From positions 1,798,001-1,862,000 of the forward strand of contig JAALGY010000021.1 of the NCBI GenBank assembly GCA_032358165.1: a stretch of 64,000 nucleotides of DNA, read 5' to 3'. The first letter of the stretch is position 1, and every line of letters starts with the position of its first letter. The notes beneath the pieces were generated by a model. That model was given only the letters and a program-made list of their open reading frames with translations. It was not told the origin of the DNA and searched no databases. Below, in pieces: positions 49,501 to 60,700 of the stretch. Source of the stretch: Diplosphaera chodatii. Lineage: Eukaryota > Chlorophyta > Trebouxiophyceae > Prasiolales > Stichococcaceae. A program made the translations under genes and the position numbers.

Positions 49501-50962
49501 CCGACCAACTGCTGCCCAGCGAGGCAAGCTCACAAGAACCAGATGCAAAACAGCAGCCTGCAAAGCAGCCGCCGCCAGATGAGGCCAGCTCACAGGAGCC
49601 AGACGCAGAAAGGGCAGAACTCGAGCAGGCACTGCCAGGCGGGGCGGCCCCAGAGCAGCCGGACTCAGCAATGGCAATCGCGACGGCTGCACTGCCCAGC
49701 GGCACACCTCCTAAGCAGGCGGATGCAGACCAAGAAGCCTCCAAGGAGCCGCCGCCAAAGCGTCAGCTGTCTGAGACGCGCGGCGCGTCCATAGGCGCCG
49801 GCTTTGGCGTGTCTGTCTATGACAAGGACAAGAGCACCACCGCTGGCAGGTCTGACTGTTGAACTGCAGCGTAGAGCAAGCTGGCTAATCTTGATGTGCT
49901 CAACGCTCACCTCACGACCCGCAAATGCACGTGAGCAGATTGCAGAGTCAATCACACGCATAGAGGCTGAGTGAACACTGGGTGCGTGTGTTGAGCAGGA
50001 CTGGCGGTGGCAGCGCCTCCAGCAGTGGCGGTGGCGGCGCCAGCGGCGGCAGTGGCCATGGCGGTGGCGGCGGTGGAGACTCCTCGGGTGCAGGTGGATG
50101 TCTGCCCTTATACAGCTCAGTAGCATGTGATGCAAGCTGCAACTTGCGTACTGCTGCATGTCAAGGTGGTAGCTGAAGCAACACCGAAACCCTCCTGGCT
50201 AGCAGCTTGGGCATCGCTACTGCTCACAAGTGCACGAGCATTAACACTTTGTCGTTGGCAGCTGCAGGGGATGGTAGCGAGGGCGACGATGGCAGCCGCA
50301 GCTGGCAGCGCTGGCTTATGCTGGCGGCTGCGGCGGCGCTGGGGGCGGCTGTGGCAGTGGCGGCTTGGCGTCACGGCTCCCTGTCCGGCCTGTGGCAGTC
50401 TTCAGGTGCCGTGCGTACCACCCTGTGGTGCTTTTCCACGTTCAGCAAGGGGCGGCGCAGCCAAACATGGCGGCAAGCAGCAATGCTGGCGAGCACGCTG
50501 CGCTCGAGGGCCTCTTAGATGGGCGATCTGCTCTGTTGCAGGGTTGGCTGCGCGGATGAGTCTGGTGGCGGCAGCTGCGGTTGCGGCGGGGCTCTCTGCC
50601 GCAGACCCCTTGGCTGCAGGCGCTGCTGCAGGGGGTGCCGCTGTGGCCTGGGCAGCTCTCAAGCTGCAGGTGGGGCGTGTATCCCTGTAGGGTTTGCAGG
50701 GGTGTGCAGAGCAGCTGCGTAGGCTGTTGCACTGCCTTCAGATGAACGTGCAGTATACAACACAGCGGCACTGATGAGGCACCCGCACGATGCCAAGGGA
50801 GCGTCGGCAAGCTAACCAACTTGCAACTGTGGCTCCCTGCAGGGGCGTGGCGACGATGGCAACGGGAAGGAGGGCGGCGCTGATGCGTGGCCCAGTCAGC
50901 TGAAGCCCCTGTCTGGCAAGGTGCTGCAGGACGAGGGACTCAAGGATGATAAGCATGAGTGA
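43523..50962 (+). CDS. large repeat-rich membrane protein, probably plastid-envelope targeted; unrecognised
   Basis: I do not recognise this protein. Phase-consistent exons start at 43523-43948, 44288-44446, 44664-44776 (or 44780), about 44958-45192 and 45318-45437. They continue through small exons to a 1.3-kb exon (about 48540-49850) and end at TGA 50960-50962. The N-terminus MSALGSICGRSLPPHTLVQR is Ser/Arg-rich like a chloroplast transit peptide. Exon 2 carries a membrane span (VTGILVVATLTAGTMAVCQ). Later come EWQRNVWSATERATQQSAEA, a coiled-coil-like piece, and long Pro/Glu/Ala/Gln-rich acidic stretches. Then follow the 120-bp repeats, a Gly-rich loop (about 50003-50093), a second span (WLMLAAAAALGAAVAVAAW, about 50310) and a third Ala-rich hydrophobic segment (50560-50670). 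It ends KVLQDEGLKDDKHE. The middle exon junctions at 45.7-45.95 kb are not settled. It could be two genes, but no internal promoter-like gap is evident. Confidence 0.6.
49083..49610 (+). repeat. four full plus one partial copy of a 120-bp in-frame tandem repeat
   Basis: Units begin at 49083, 49203, 49323, 49443 and 49563, exactly 120 bp (40 codons) apart. Each encodes a Pro-Ser-Glu-Ala-Thr-Ser-Pro-Ala-Pro-Asp-Ala-Thr-Val-Asp-Phe-Pro core, then LLPSEASSQEP and AKQQPAKQP. Copies differ by a few substitutions with no frameshift, so the repeat is coding and recent. Confidence 0.95.
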
Positions 50963-51765
50963 GCGGTCGGTCCTATGCTGTGGCAATAGACTTTTGGCGG
51001 CTGGCAGTGGATCGAGATGAAGAAAGGTGCCCTTGCCAACGGCCATGTCCTTTTGTTTGCTGGCTGATGCCACTCCGAGTCGAGGCCAGGAACAGGAGCA
51101 GAAGCGATCGAGTGCACTGCGTGTTGATGACGAGTGTCCTCTTTGCTGCAGCACATACTTCTGTGCTCTGGGGTGTTAGTGTTTCTGAGGCCGGTGCGGC
51201 TATGGTGTGCAACGAATGCAATCTGCATACCTTGTTTGATCAGGGACTTCACCTGTGGGCATAGTGCAGTGGGGTTGTTGCCAGGTGTGGGTTCCAGTTC
51301 GCTTGTATACGGATGTTGAAGACTGTGATGGTTTACAGCAGTCTTTATGCAAGCGACACATGAGCTGAAGAGGGAGAATAAAGGCTGCATGAGATGGTGT
51401 GAGTGCTCAACCGACAAAACGACAATCCAACAGTCCGAGCTGACAGAAACGAAGTGGCGAGCAGAGGATGTGTGTATGATGGCAGCATTCCAAAACAAAT
51501 CAGCAGCTGAACAGCAGTGTGCATGTGATGGCGGCGCGTGTTCACTAGAAGCGCTTCGATGTGCTGCTCTATACATCGTCGCCTCGTTGCAAGTCTCTGC
51601 CTTGAAACCAAATCAAAAACTCCTGTCTACTGGTGCTCAGCTGGGAAGCTGATGCTGTGCCGACTGTGCACGTGCAAAGTGCCTATCGTCTGGGGGTCTT
51701 GATCGTGCTGGTCGCTGACAGGCGGCCTTCTCCTGTAGGGCGAACATGTGCTACACCCTGAGGTT
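50963..51765. other. intergenic region between convergent genes
   Basis: Holds the 3' flanks of the plastid-type gene (+) and of the giant HRGP gene (-). It is less GC-rich than its flanks. No exon recognised. Confidence 0.5.
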
Positions 51766-54700
51766 TCAGCGCCTGTCGCCCCAGCCCCAGGTGCCAGAGC
51801 CGCTGCCCCAGCCGTCATCGTCGCTCGATGAGTCGTCGTCATCGGTGGTCGCGGCCTTGGGCGGCGGCGGCCGTGCGGGCGGCGGCGGCGGCATGACCGG
51901 AGCAGGCGGGGCGGCGATGCAGCCGGTGGCGGACGGGGTGTTGGGCACCGCCGACACGGCATTACAGTTGGGGTTCTGCCAGTTGCAGTCGTAGCCCTTG
52001 AGCTTGCGGCCAGGGTTCTTGAGCTCCTCCATCGCCTCCTCATGCAGCAGGCGGCGGCGGCGGTCGCGGCCGTGCGTGTTCCAGCCGTTCCACACGTTGG
52101 AGTAGCGGTCGTCGTCATCGGACCTGTCGTCGTCGTCCCAGGAGCCTCCGCCAGCGGGCGCATCTGGGCAGTAGGCGCTGCCAGTTGCCTGCAGGTTACA
52201 TAAGGCGGTATGTGAGCTGACCGGTACGAGTTCATGGCTTGACAGCGCTTCATTTAGGCACACGCAAGCACTCTGCCCTGAACCTTTGGCATCTCAGTGC
52301 CCTCGCTGCATGCGCTCTGTTCTCACCTGGAACTGGCCGCCAGAGCCATTGGGCACGCCCAGCTTGATACCGCAGGCATCATCCTTGTAGCCATATGACC
52401 CGTCCGTGCCATTGACCTGGAAAATAAGAGCAGCAGGGTGAGCAGCAGCATAGCAAGGGCAGCGAGGACATACGTTATGAGCTTGAGGAAGTTTGCATGT
52501 TTGAGATCTGCTGGAACCTGGTGCGCACCTCGAACGTGTAGTAGTTGTTCGAGTTCTGGGAATCCTGGCAGGTGCCCTTGAACCAGAAGCGGCCGGTGTT
52601 GTCGTTGGGGATGACGAAGTTGTCGAAGCTGACGGCCTTGGCAGAGTAGCCGGCGCCGGGGCAGCTGATGGTGAAGCTGGGCTTGTCGGTGTCCGCGTCG
52701 AAGCCGAAGGTCTGCAGCTTGCGGGCCTTGCCGGAGCCCCAGCCGCCGTTGCAGCCGCTGACGCGCTGCTTGGTGGTGGTGGCGGTAGACTTGGCCGCCG
52801 AGCTGTTGGTCAGGCCGGCGTTGCCGAGCGAGAAGGTGGCCGTGCACACGTCGCCGGTCGGCATCTTGATGTCGATGGCGCCCTGCACAGAGCCGCAGGT
52901 CGGCGGCACCTTGGGCGGCGGCGGCGCCGCGGCCCTGGGCGGCGGCGACTTCATGGGCGGGGGGCTGGGCACCACGGGCGGCGGCGGCGGCGGGCTCTTG
53001 GCGATCGCGGCCGAGGGGCAGGTGGTGACGGGCTTCGCGGCGTTGGACAGGCCGCTGCAGGCCGGCACGCCGGGGCCGCCCACACCGGTGCGCGAGCACA
53101 GGTTGGGCTGTTGGCAGGAGCCGGAAGCCAGGCTGGGCTGTGTGCCGCCCTTGAAGTTGTTGTTGAACGCCGTCAGGCACGCCGTGATGGTCTCAGCCGA
53201 GCTGAAGCCGTAGCTTGCTGCCGACGCACTGCCATCCAGCACCTGCTCACAGTGATCACAGTTCATCAACGTAAAACTCCTCAAGCAATCGGATGGCAGC
53301 GCCCCTGTGAAATGCAGCAGGATATCGTTTGCTTGTGGCACTAGTCAGGCGGGAGGCGGCATCTCACCAGGTTGGCGATGCTCAGCATGCAGCCGACGGT
53401 GTAGCCCTTGCAGTTGTTGTCGATGAAGTGCAGGTCCGTCATCGCCGGGCAGCCAACCGGGCCGAAGCTGCCGCCAGAGTTCGTGTTGTCGGGCTTGTTT
53501 GCGGTGCAGGTGCCAAACCCGGTGTTGATGGTTGCCGCCAGCAGCTGCTGCGTGTACGTGGGGAAGGAGCTGCCACAGGTGGATGCCGTGGAGTAGGTGG
53601 CGCTTGTGGTCAGCTTTGTCCATGGCCTGTTGCTGCCGCCCGAAGATGCAGTGAAGCAGTTTACGGAAGCGACGTTGGTGAACGTCAGCTGCTTGAGGTT
53701 GCCGCCGAGGGTGATCTGGTCGAAGCACTTGTCGAAGCGTGTGGCCAGGTAGCAGCAGCCGTTCTGCACGTCCGTGCATGTGCTGCTCTTCACATAGTGG
53801 TATGTGTAGGGCGAGTTGGTGCGGTAGCGGCAGTTGGCTGCAGGGGCAGCAGGGAACAGGGTTCAGCACGATGTCTGTTGGTCTTGGCACGAACTGGCAG
53901 ACGCCAGACACTGGCAAGCACAATCACACACGACGGCACACGACACATGGTCTAGCATCGCAAAGTAATGCTATTGCGAAGATTACCTGGCGGTGGAGGG
54001 GCTGGTGGTGGGAATGGAGGTGGCGACTTGGAGTTGGGTGGCAGCGGCGGCGGGGACGGCGGCGGCGGCGGGCTCTTGGCCGGCGGCGGGCTTGGCGACG
54101 GCAGCGTGGGGCACACAAGCGACGGCGAAACGCCCACCAGGCCACAGGCCGGCGTGCCAATCACGGTGCTGGACTGTGTGCACATCTGCGCGTCCGTGAC
54201 GCCAGCTGGCTGCTCGCCATCATCGTAGTTGGTGTTGTACCGGTCCAGGCAGTACGCGACGCCGGCACTGGTGGCATATGAGATGCTCATGCCGCCCGCC
54301 AGAAGGTCGCCGACCTGGATGAGGCAGGCGACGGGCTTGGCGAGACACTGGCGGTCGATGGGGACCAGCGTCCAGGGGCCGGGCAGCTCGTCGGGGCCGA
54401 AGCTGGCGCCATTAGCCAGTGTGCTGTTGGCAGAGCAGGAGGCGAACAGGACGTTCAGCTTGGCCGTCAGCAGCAGCCGGTAGTCCGGGCTGGGCGTCGA
54501 CGCCATGTACTGCTGGATGCTGGCGGCAGTTGGGAAAGACTTGACGACCGGGGTGCCTGTTGTCATTGACCAGTATGCAATTCGTAGGAAGGCAGCAGCT
54601 TTGCAGTACAACTTTGAGCGCTTTGATGGGCATGGGCAGATAGGTATGGGCAGAAAGCTCACATCCGCCACCCAGAGTGCTCCAAAGAGACATCAGGGAC

Positions 54701-57700
54701 TCTTGCAGCTGGAGTGGCACAGCAGCACACCCACCGATTGTCAGTCCTGAGGCGGCACTGCCTGCCTCAGTCAGGCAGGAGGCGTAGTTCTGCTTGAGGA
54801 AGCACGCCGTCGTCAGCGTGTTGGTGCATGTCGACGGCGGCGCGGTGGCATAGTCGTCAGATGTCTGCGTGCGGTATTGCGGCACACCAGCTGCAGCACC
54901 AGACAGCAGACATGTTGTCAGAACAGGACTCTGCATGATACTTGCAGCTGGATGAATCACACCAACCTGAAGCAGTGCTTATTGCTGTCGCGTCACTCAT
55001 CACTTTTGGTGTGGCACCGTCATATGCAGGCTTGGCTCACTTGGCTTGGGCGAGGGTGGCGGCGGCTTCGAAGCCGGCGATGGCGGGTCGAAGCTGGGCG
55101 CTGGGTCGCCAGAGTACGCCGGGCTGTTGCAGTAGGCGGACGGCGGCACCGGCACATAGTTGCCCGTCACCAGCTTGCCATTGACATAGTTCCAGTAAAG
55201 GATGAGCGCGGAGTGGTTCCACGCCTGGAAGTACTGGACCTCAATGGGGTAGTTGCCGGCGGCGTAGCTGGTGGCGGAGCTGGTCGCGAAGGCCAGCACC
55301 TGGATTGCGTTGGACATGACCACCTGGGCGCCGTTGATCTTGACGATAGCCCCATCGTTCACGCCGATGCGGAACTGGTAGGAGCCGGCCACGGGCATGG
55401 TGATGGCGCCAATGTAGCGCAGTGCGAAGCTGGCCTGCGTCGTCAGCCCATTGTAGCCGTTGTCGAAGTTGCCCCAGCCGGGGCCGATGGTAGACACCGG
55501 GCCAGTGCACGGGTAGCTCGCCGGCTGGATGCTGGGTGGCGAGGATGAGGTGGAGTAGTCGCAGTCGCCAGAGTTGATGTCTGGTGAGGGCCACGTCAGG
55601 TCTGGGTCGGCGATCTGGTTTGACGTCAGCGGCAGCGGCGATGAGGAGTAGTTCTTGGCGAAGTAGGGGCCCCACTGCTGCACCGTCAGGGAGTTGCAGT
55701 TGGGCGGCGGCGGCCGTGCGGGGGGCGGCGGCGGCGATTTGGGCGCAGGCGGCGGTGGGCTCGGTGGCGGCGGGTCTGGCTGCGGCGGCGGGGGGCTGCT
55801 CTTGGGTGGTGGCGGCGGCCGTGGTGGCGGCGGCGGCCGTGCTGGTGGAGGCACGCCGCAATCGGCGATGGTACCCGGCAGCACATCCAGCGGCGCTGAG
55901 CCGTCGTCTCCGGCCGACACCGAGAAGGACTTGCCCCTCACCTGGCTGGTGCCAGAGTACAGCTTGAAGGTGAAGTCGCAGTTGCCAGGGTCGGCGTCCG
56001 CGTCACCGGTCAGGCTGAACCAGTAGCCGGTGGCGCCGGCGGAGGTGGCATTGCCAGTCAGCGCAAAGGCGCCGTCAGCGCCCGCCGTGAAGGTGTTCAG
56101 CTGCGTCATCACGATGTTGGCGTACATGTAGTTTAGCACCGTGACCTTGAGCGTCATGGTGCTGGTGCCTGCTGGCTTGATGGCCAGGTTCAGGTTGCTG
56201 ACGCTCATGCCGTAGTTGAAGGTGGACACGAAGTTGGAGCCGTTGGTGGAGATGAGGTAGCAGTAGGCGGGCGGCGGCGGCGTGGTGGGTGGCGGCGTTG
56301 TTGGCGGCTGCACTGGTGGTGGCGATTTGGCGGCGCTGGGCGGTGGGCTGCTGGCGGTGGCTGGTGGCGGGGGAGGTGAGGCGGTGGGCGGCGGCGGCGG
56401 GGACTTCGGCGGCGGCGAGGCCATGCGCAGCTCTGGCGGTGGTGGCGGCGGGCTATTTGGCGGCGGAGGCGGGCTTGCTGCCGGCGGCGGCGTGCCGCAG
56501 ACCGCAGTCGTGCCAGGGATCAGCCGAATTGGTGGCGAGGCTGCATCGCCGCCTTCGATTGCGAACGAGTACTGCGACTGCAGGCTGTTATCTGAAGCCT
56601 TGTACAGTGCAAAGGTGATGTCGTTGGCGGTTGGGTCGGTGCCTGCGCTGCCTGACATCGTGAACCAGTAGCCCGAGCTGCCTGACATCGTGGCATTGCC
56701 TGATAGGGAGTAGTCACCAGCGGCGGTTGCCTTGAACGTGTTGAGCTTTGTCATCGAGAAGTCCATGTATGTCGAGCCGCCAATGGTGACCTTGAGGGTC
56801 ACCTTGCTGGTAGCAAGAGGCTTGATATCGATGACAAAGTATCCGAGGAATTTGTAGCCGCCGTCTGTGTAGCTGGCTGTGAACGTTGACCCGTTGGTCG
56901 ACACGAGGTAGCACACGGTTGCAGGCGGTGGCGGCGGACGAACAGGCGGGCTTGGTGGTGGCCGTAGCGGAGGCGAGGGTGGCGGATTTGGTGGTGGTGA
57001 CGGCGGTGGCAATGGTGGCGGAGATGGGGGCGGGCTTGGTGGTGGCGAAGGTGGTGGACGTGGGGGTGGGCTTGGTGGTGGTGATGGCGGGGGGCTCGGC
57101 GGAGGCGATGGTGGTGGAGATGGGGGCGGGCTTGGTGGCGGCCGTGGTGGAGGCGAAGGCGGCGGGCTTGGTGGTGGGCTGGGCGGTGGCGAGGGCGGCG
57201 GGCTCGGAGGAGGCGATGGTGGTGGACTCGGCGGCGGGCTAGGTGGTGGGCGGGGTGGAGGCGACGGTGGTGGGCTTGGCGGCGGTGAAGGCGGCGGTCC
57301 AGGCGGCGGCGAGGGCGGCGGCTGTGGAGGCGGGCTCGGGGGCGGCGACTGCGGTGGCGGTGACACAATCCTGAGCGCTGGCGGCTTGGGCGGCGGCCGG
57401 GCGTTGGTGTTGGGCATTGCACCGCACTGGAAGATGGGCACCGCTGTGGATCTAGAGTCTGCTGCGGTTGAGGTCAGCGATGCCGCCAGGTCGTTGTTGG
57501 TGACAAAGTCGACCTCCACCTGGTACCTGCCCTGTGGCAGCGTCACTGGAGCCGTCTGCGAGCTGCTGCCAATGATGGACAGCTTGGACGTCCCATTGAC
57601 CAGCAGCTGGGCTGCAGCTGCAGTGCCGTTGGTGATGCCCAGCGTGAAGGTGTAGGAGCCCGTGGCAGGCACCTCGATGAAGTACAGGTACGCCAGCCCA

Positions 57701-60700
57701 AAGCTGGGGCTGCCGCAGCCCGACGAATCGGACAGGTCTGACCCACTGCCGCCAATGACGCCGCTGGAGCCGGCATCCGAGGGCAGCTGCGTCTGGCCAT
57801 TGTACAGGCCAGCAGCTGGCAGCGCATCCGAGTAGTCGCAGTAGCTGTAGAAGTTGGCCTTGCCATCGCGTCTGTTGAGGCATGCAGGTGGCGGCGGCGG
57901 CGCAGGTGGCGGCGAGGGCGGGGGACTTGGCGGTGGTCGTGGTGGCGGGCTGGGCGGAGGTGAAGGCGGGGGGCTGGGCGGGGGCCTTGGAGGCGGTGAC
58001 GGCGGCGGGCTTGGAGGTGGAGAGGGCGGTGGGCTGGGCGGTGGGCTAGGGGGCGGACTTGGTGGCGGGCTGGGTGGAGGCGAAGGTGGCGGCGATGGTG
58101 GTGGGCGAGGTGGAGGAGAGGGCGGCGGGCTGGGCGGTGGAGATGGCGGAGGGCTGGGCGGTGGGCTGGGTGGTGGCGAGGGCGGCGGCCTTGGCGGAGG
58201 CTTTGGCGGCGGGCTTGGCGGCGGCGAGGGCGGCGGGCGTGGTGGTGGCGAGGGTGGTGGGCTGGGTGGTGGGGACTTCTGTGTTGGGGAGCAGGTGTCT
58301 CCACTGCCGTCGCACTTGACAGTGTATGTGAAGGGCCCACAGCTGCTGCACACCTGGTTGTCGTTGTAGTATTGTGAGCAGCTGCTGTCTCGAACTGCGG
58401 CCGCTCCCTGGGGTGAGGAGAACTTGCCATCGTGGATGTAGATGGTAACATCGGTGTTGCAAGTGGCAGTCACAATCATTGCTGTTGTGTCATTGGCCAC
58501 AGTTTCCCTGCAAGGAGCACACGCAAGCATGTGAGACAGCCCGGTGACGATATCAATGCATGACGCATGCATGTGATGGTCGCCACAGCCTGTCACTGGC
58601 AACACAAGCAGGTATCAAAGAACAATAGCACGAATCTCCAAGCATGGGCAGCTCATCGTCACTCACTCTTTGTCGCACACATCGTTGCCCGTTGCGTCGG
58701 TGTAGGACACGGTGAAGTAGCTGATGTCCTTGTTGAAAGTGTTGGTGACTGTGACACGTGAAGTCCCGTTGGTCGCAAAAGCTGCGCCACTGCTGCACAC
58801 CGCTGCTGATGTTGCTGAGGCAGGGCAGGGATCCTTGCCGTTGCCGACCCTGCCGGTGCATATGCCCGGGGGTGGCTCCGGTGGCGGGCTGGGAGGCGGC
58901 GAAGGTGGGGGATCAGGCGGCGGTGAGGGTGGTGGGCTTGGTGGCGGCGAGGGTGGCGGTCTGGGAGGGGGACTGGGTGGCGGGCTGGGAGGCGGGCTGG
59001 GTGGTGGGCGAGGCGGAGGCGATGGTGGTGGGCTGGGCGGCGGTGAGGGCGGTGGGCTTGGTGGCGGCCGTGGTGGAGGCGACGGTGGCGGGCTTGGTGG
59101 TGGGCTGGGCGGTGGCGAGGGCGGCGGGCTCGGAGGAGGCGATGGTGGTGGCCTCGGCGGCGGGCTAGGTGGTGGGCGGGGTGGAGGCGACGGTGGCGGG
59201 CTTGGCGGCGGTGAAGGCGGTGGCCCAGGCGGCGGCGAGGGCGGCGGCTGCGGAGGCGGGCTCGGGGGTGGCGACTGCGGTGGTGGTGACACAATCCTGA
59301 GCGCTGGCGGCTTGGGCGGCGGCCGGGCGTTGGTGTTGGGCATTGCACCGCACTGGAAGATGGGCACCGTCGCAGACGAAGAGTCTGCTGCGGTTGAGGC
59401 CAGCGATGCCGCAAGGTCGTTGTTGGTGACAAAGTCGACCTCCACCTGGTATCTGCCCTGTGGCAGCGTCAGGGGAGCGCTCTTCGAGTCGCTGCCGCTG
59501 AAAGCCAGTCTGGTTGTTCCATTGACCAGCAGCTGGGCGGCAGCTGCAGTGCCGTTGGTGATGCCCAGCGTGAAGGTGTAGGAGCCCGTGGCAGGAACCT
59601 CGATGAAGTACAGGTACGCCAGCCCAAAGCTGGGGCTGCCGCAGCCTGACGAATCTGACAGGTCTGACCCACTGCCGCCAATGACGCCGCTGGAGCCGGC
59701 ATCCGAGGGCAGCTGCGTCTGGCCATTGTACAGGCCAGCGGCCGGCAGGGAATCCGAGTAGTCGCAGTAGCTGTAGAAGTTGGCCTTGCCATCGCGTCTG
59801 TTGAGGCATGCAGGCGGCGGCGGCGGCGCAGGTGGCGGCGAGGGCGGGGGGCTTGGCGGTGGTCGTGGTGGCGGGCTGGGCGGAGGTGAAGGCGGTGGGC
59901 TGGGCGGGGGCCTCGGAGGCGGTGATGGTGGGGGCCTTGGCGGTGGTGAAGGCGGTGGGCTGGGTGGCGGGGAGGGTGGCGGACTTGGTGGCGGTGATGG
60001 CGGGGGACTTGGAGGCGGTGACGGCGGCGGGCTTGGAGGTGGAGAGGGCGGTGGGCTGGGCGGTGGCGAGGGTGGCGGGCTGGGTGGAGGCGACGGTGGC
60101 GGCGATGGTGGTGGGCGAGGTGGAGGAGATGGCGGAGGGCTGGGCGGTGGACTTGGTGGCGGCGAGGGTGGCGGCCTTGGCGGAGGCTTTGGTGGCGGGC
60201 TGGGCGGCGGCGAGGGTGGCGGGCGTGGCGGTGGGCTGGGTGGTGGGGACTTCTGTGGTGGGGAGCAGGTGTCTCCACTGCCGTCGCACTTGACAGTGTA
60301 CGTGAAGGGCCCACAGCTGCTGCACACCTGGTTGTCGTTGTAGTATTTTGAGCAGCTGCTGTCCCGAACTGCGGCCGCTCCCTGGGGTGAGACGAAGTTG
60401 CCATCGTGGATGTAGATGGTAACATCGGTGTTGCAAGTGGCCGTCACAATCATCGCTGTTGTGTCATCGGCAACAGTTTCCCTGCAAGGAGCACACGCAA
60501 GCATGTGAGACAGCCTGGTGGCGATATCAATGCATGACGCATGCATGTGATGGTTGCCACAGCCTGCTACTGGCAACACAAGCAGGTATCAAGGAACAAT
60601 AGCACGAATCTCCAAGCATGGGCAGCTCATTGTCACTCACTCTTTGTCGCACACATCGTTGCCCGTTGCGTCGGTGTAGGACACGGTGAAGTAGCTGATG

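Noticed and set aside
49083..49610. CRISPR-like array
   Set aside because: The units are contiguous in-frame coding repeats without unique spacers or leader.
48506..49744. 412-residue minus-strand frame (Ser/Gly/Ala/Cys-rich)
   Set aside because: It is the reverse of the 120-bp repeat exon. The plus-strand frame joins in phase to exons on both sides.
54412..54960. Independent secreted protein starting at MQSPVLTTCLLSGAAAG
   Set aside because: Not fully excluded, but the 55041/54890 junction keeps frame and has good splice sites, so a continuous gene is preferred.
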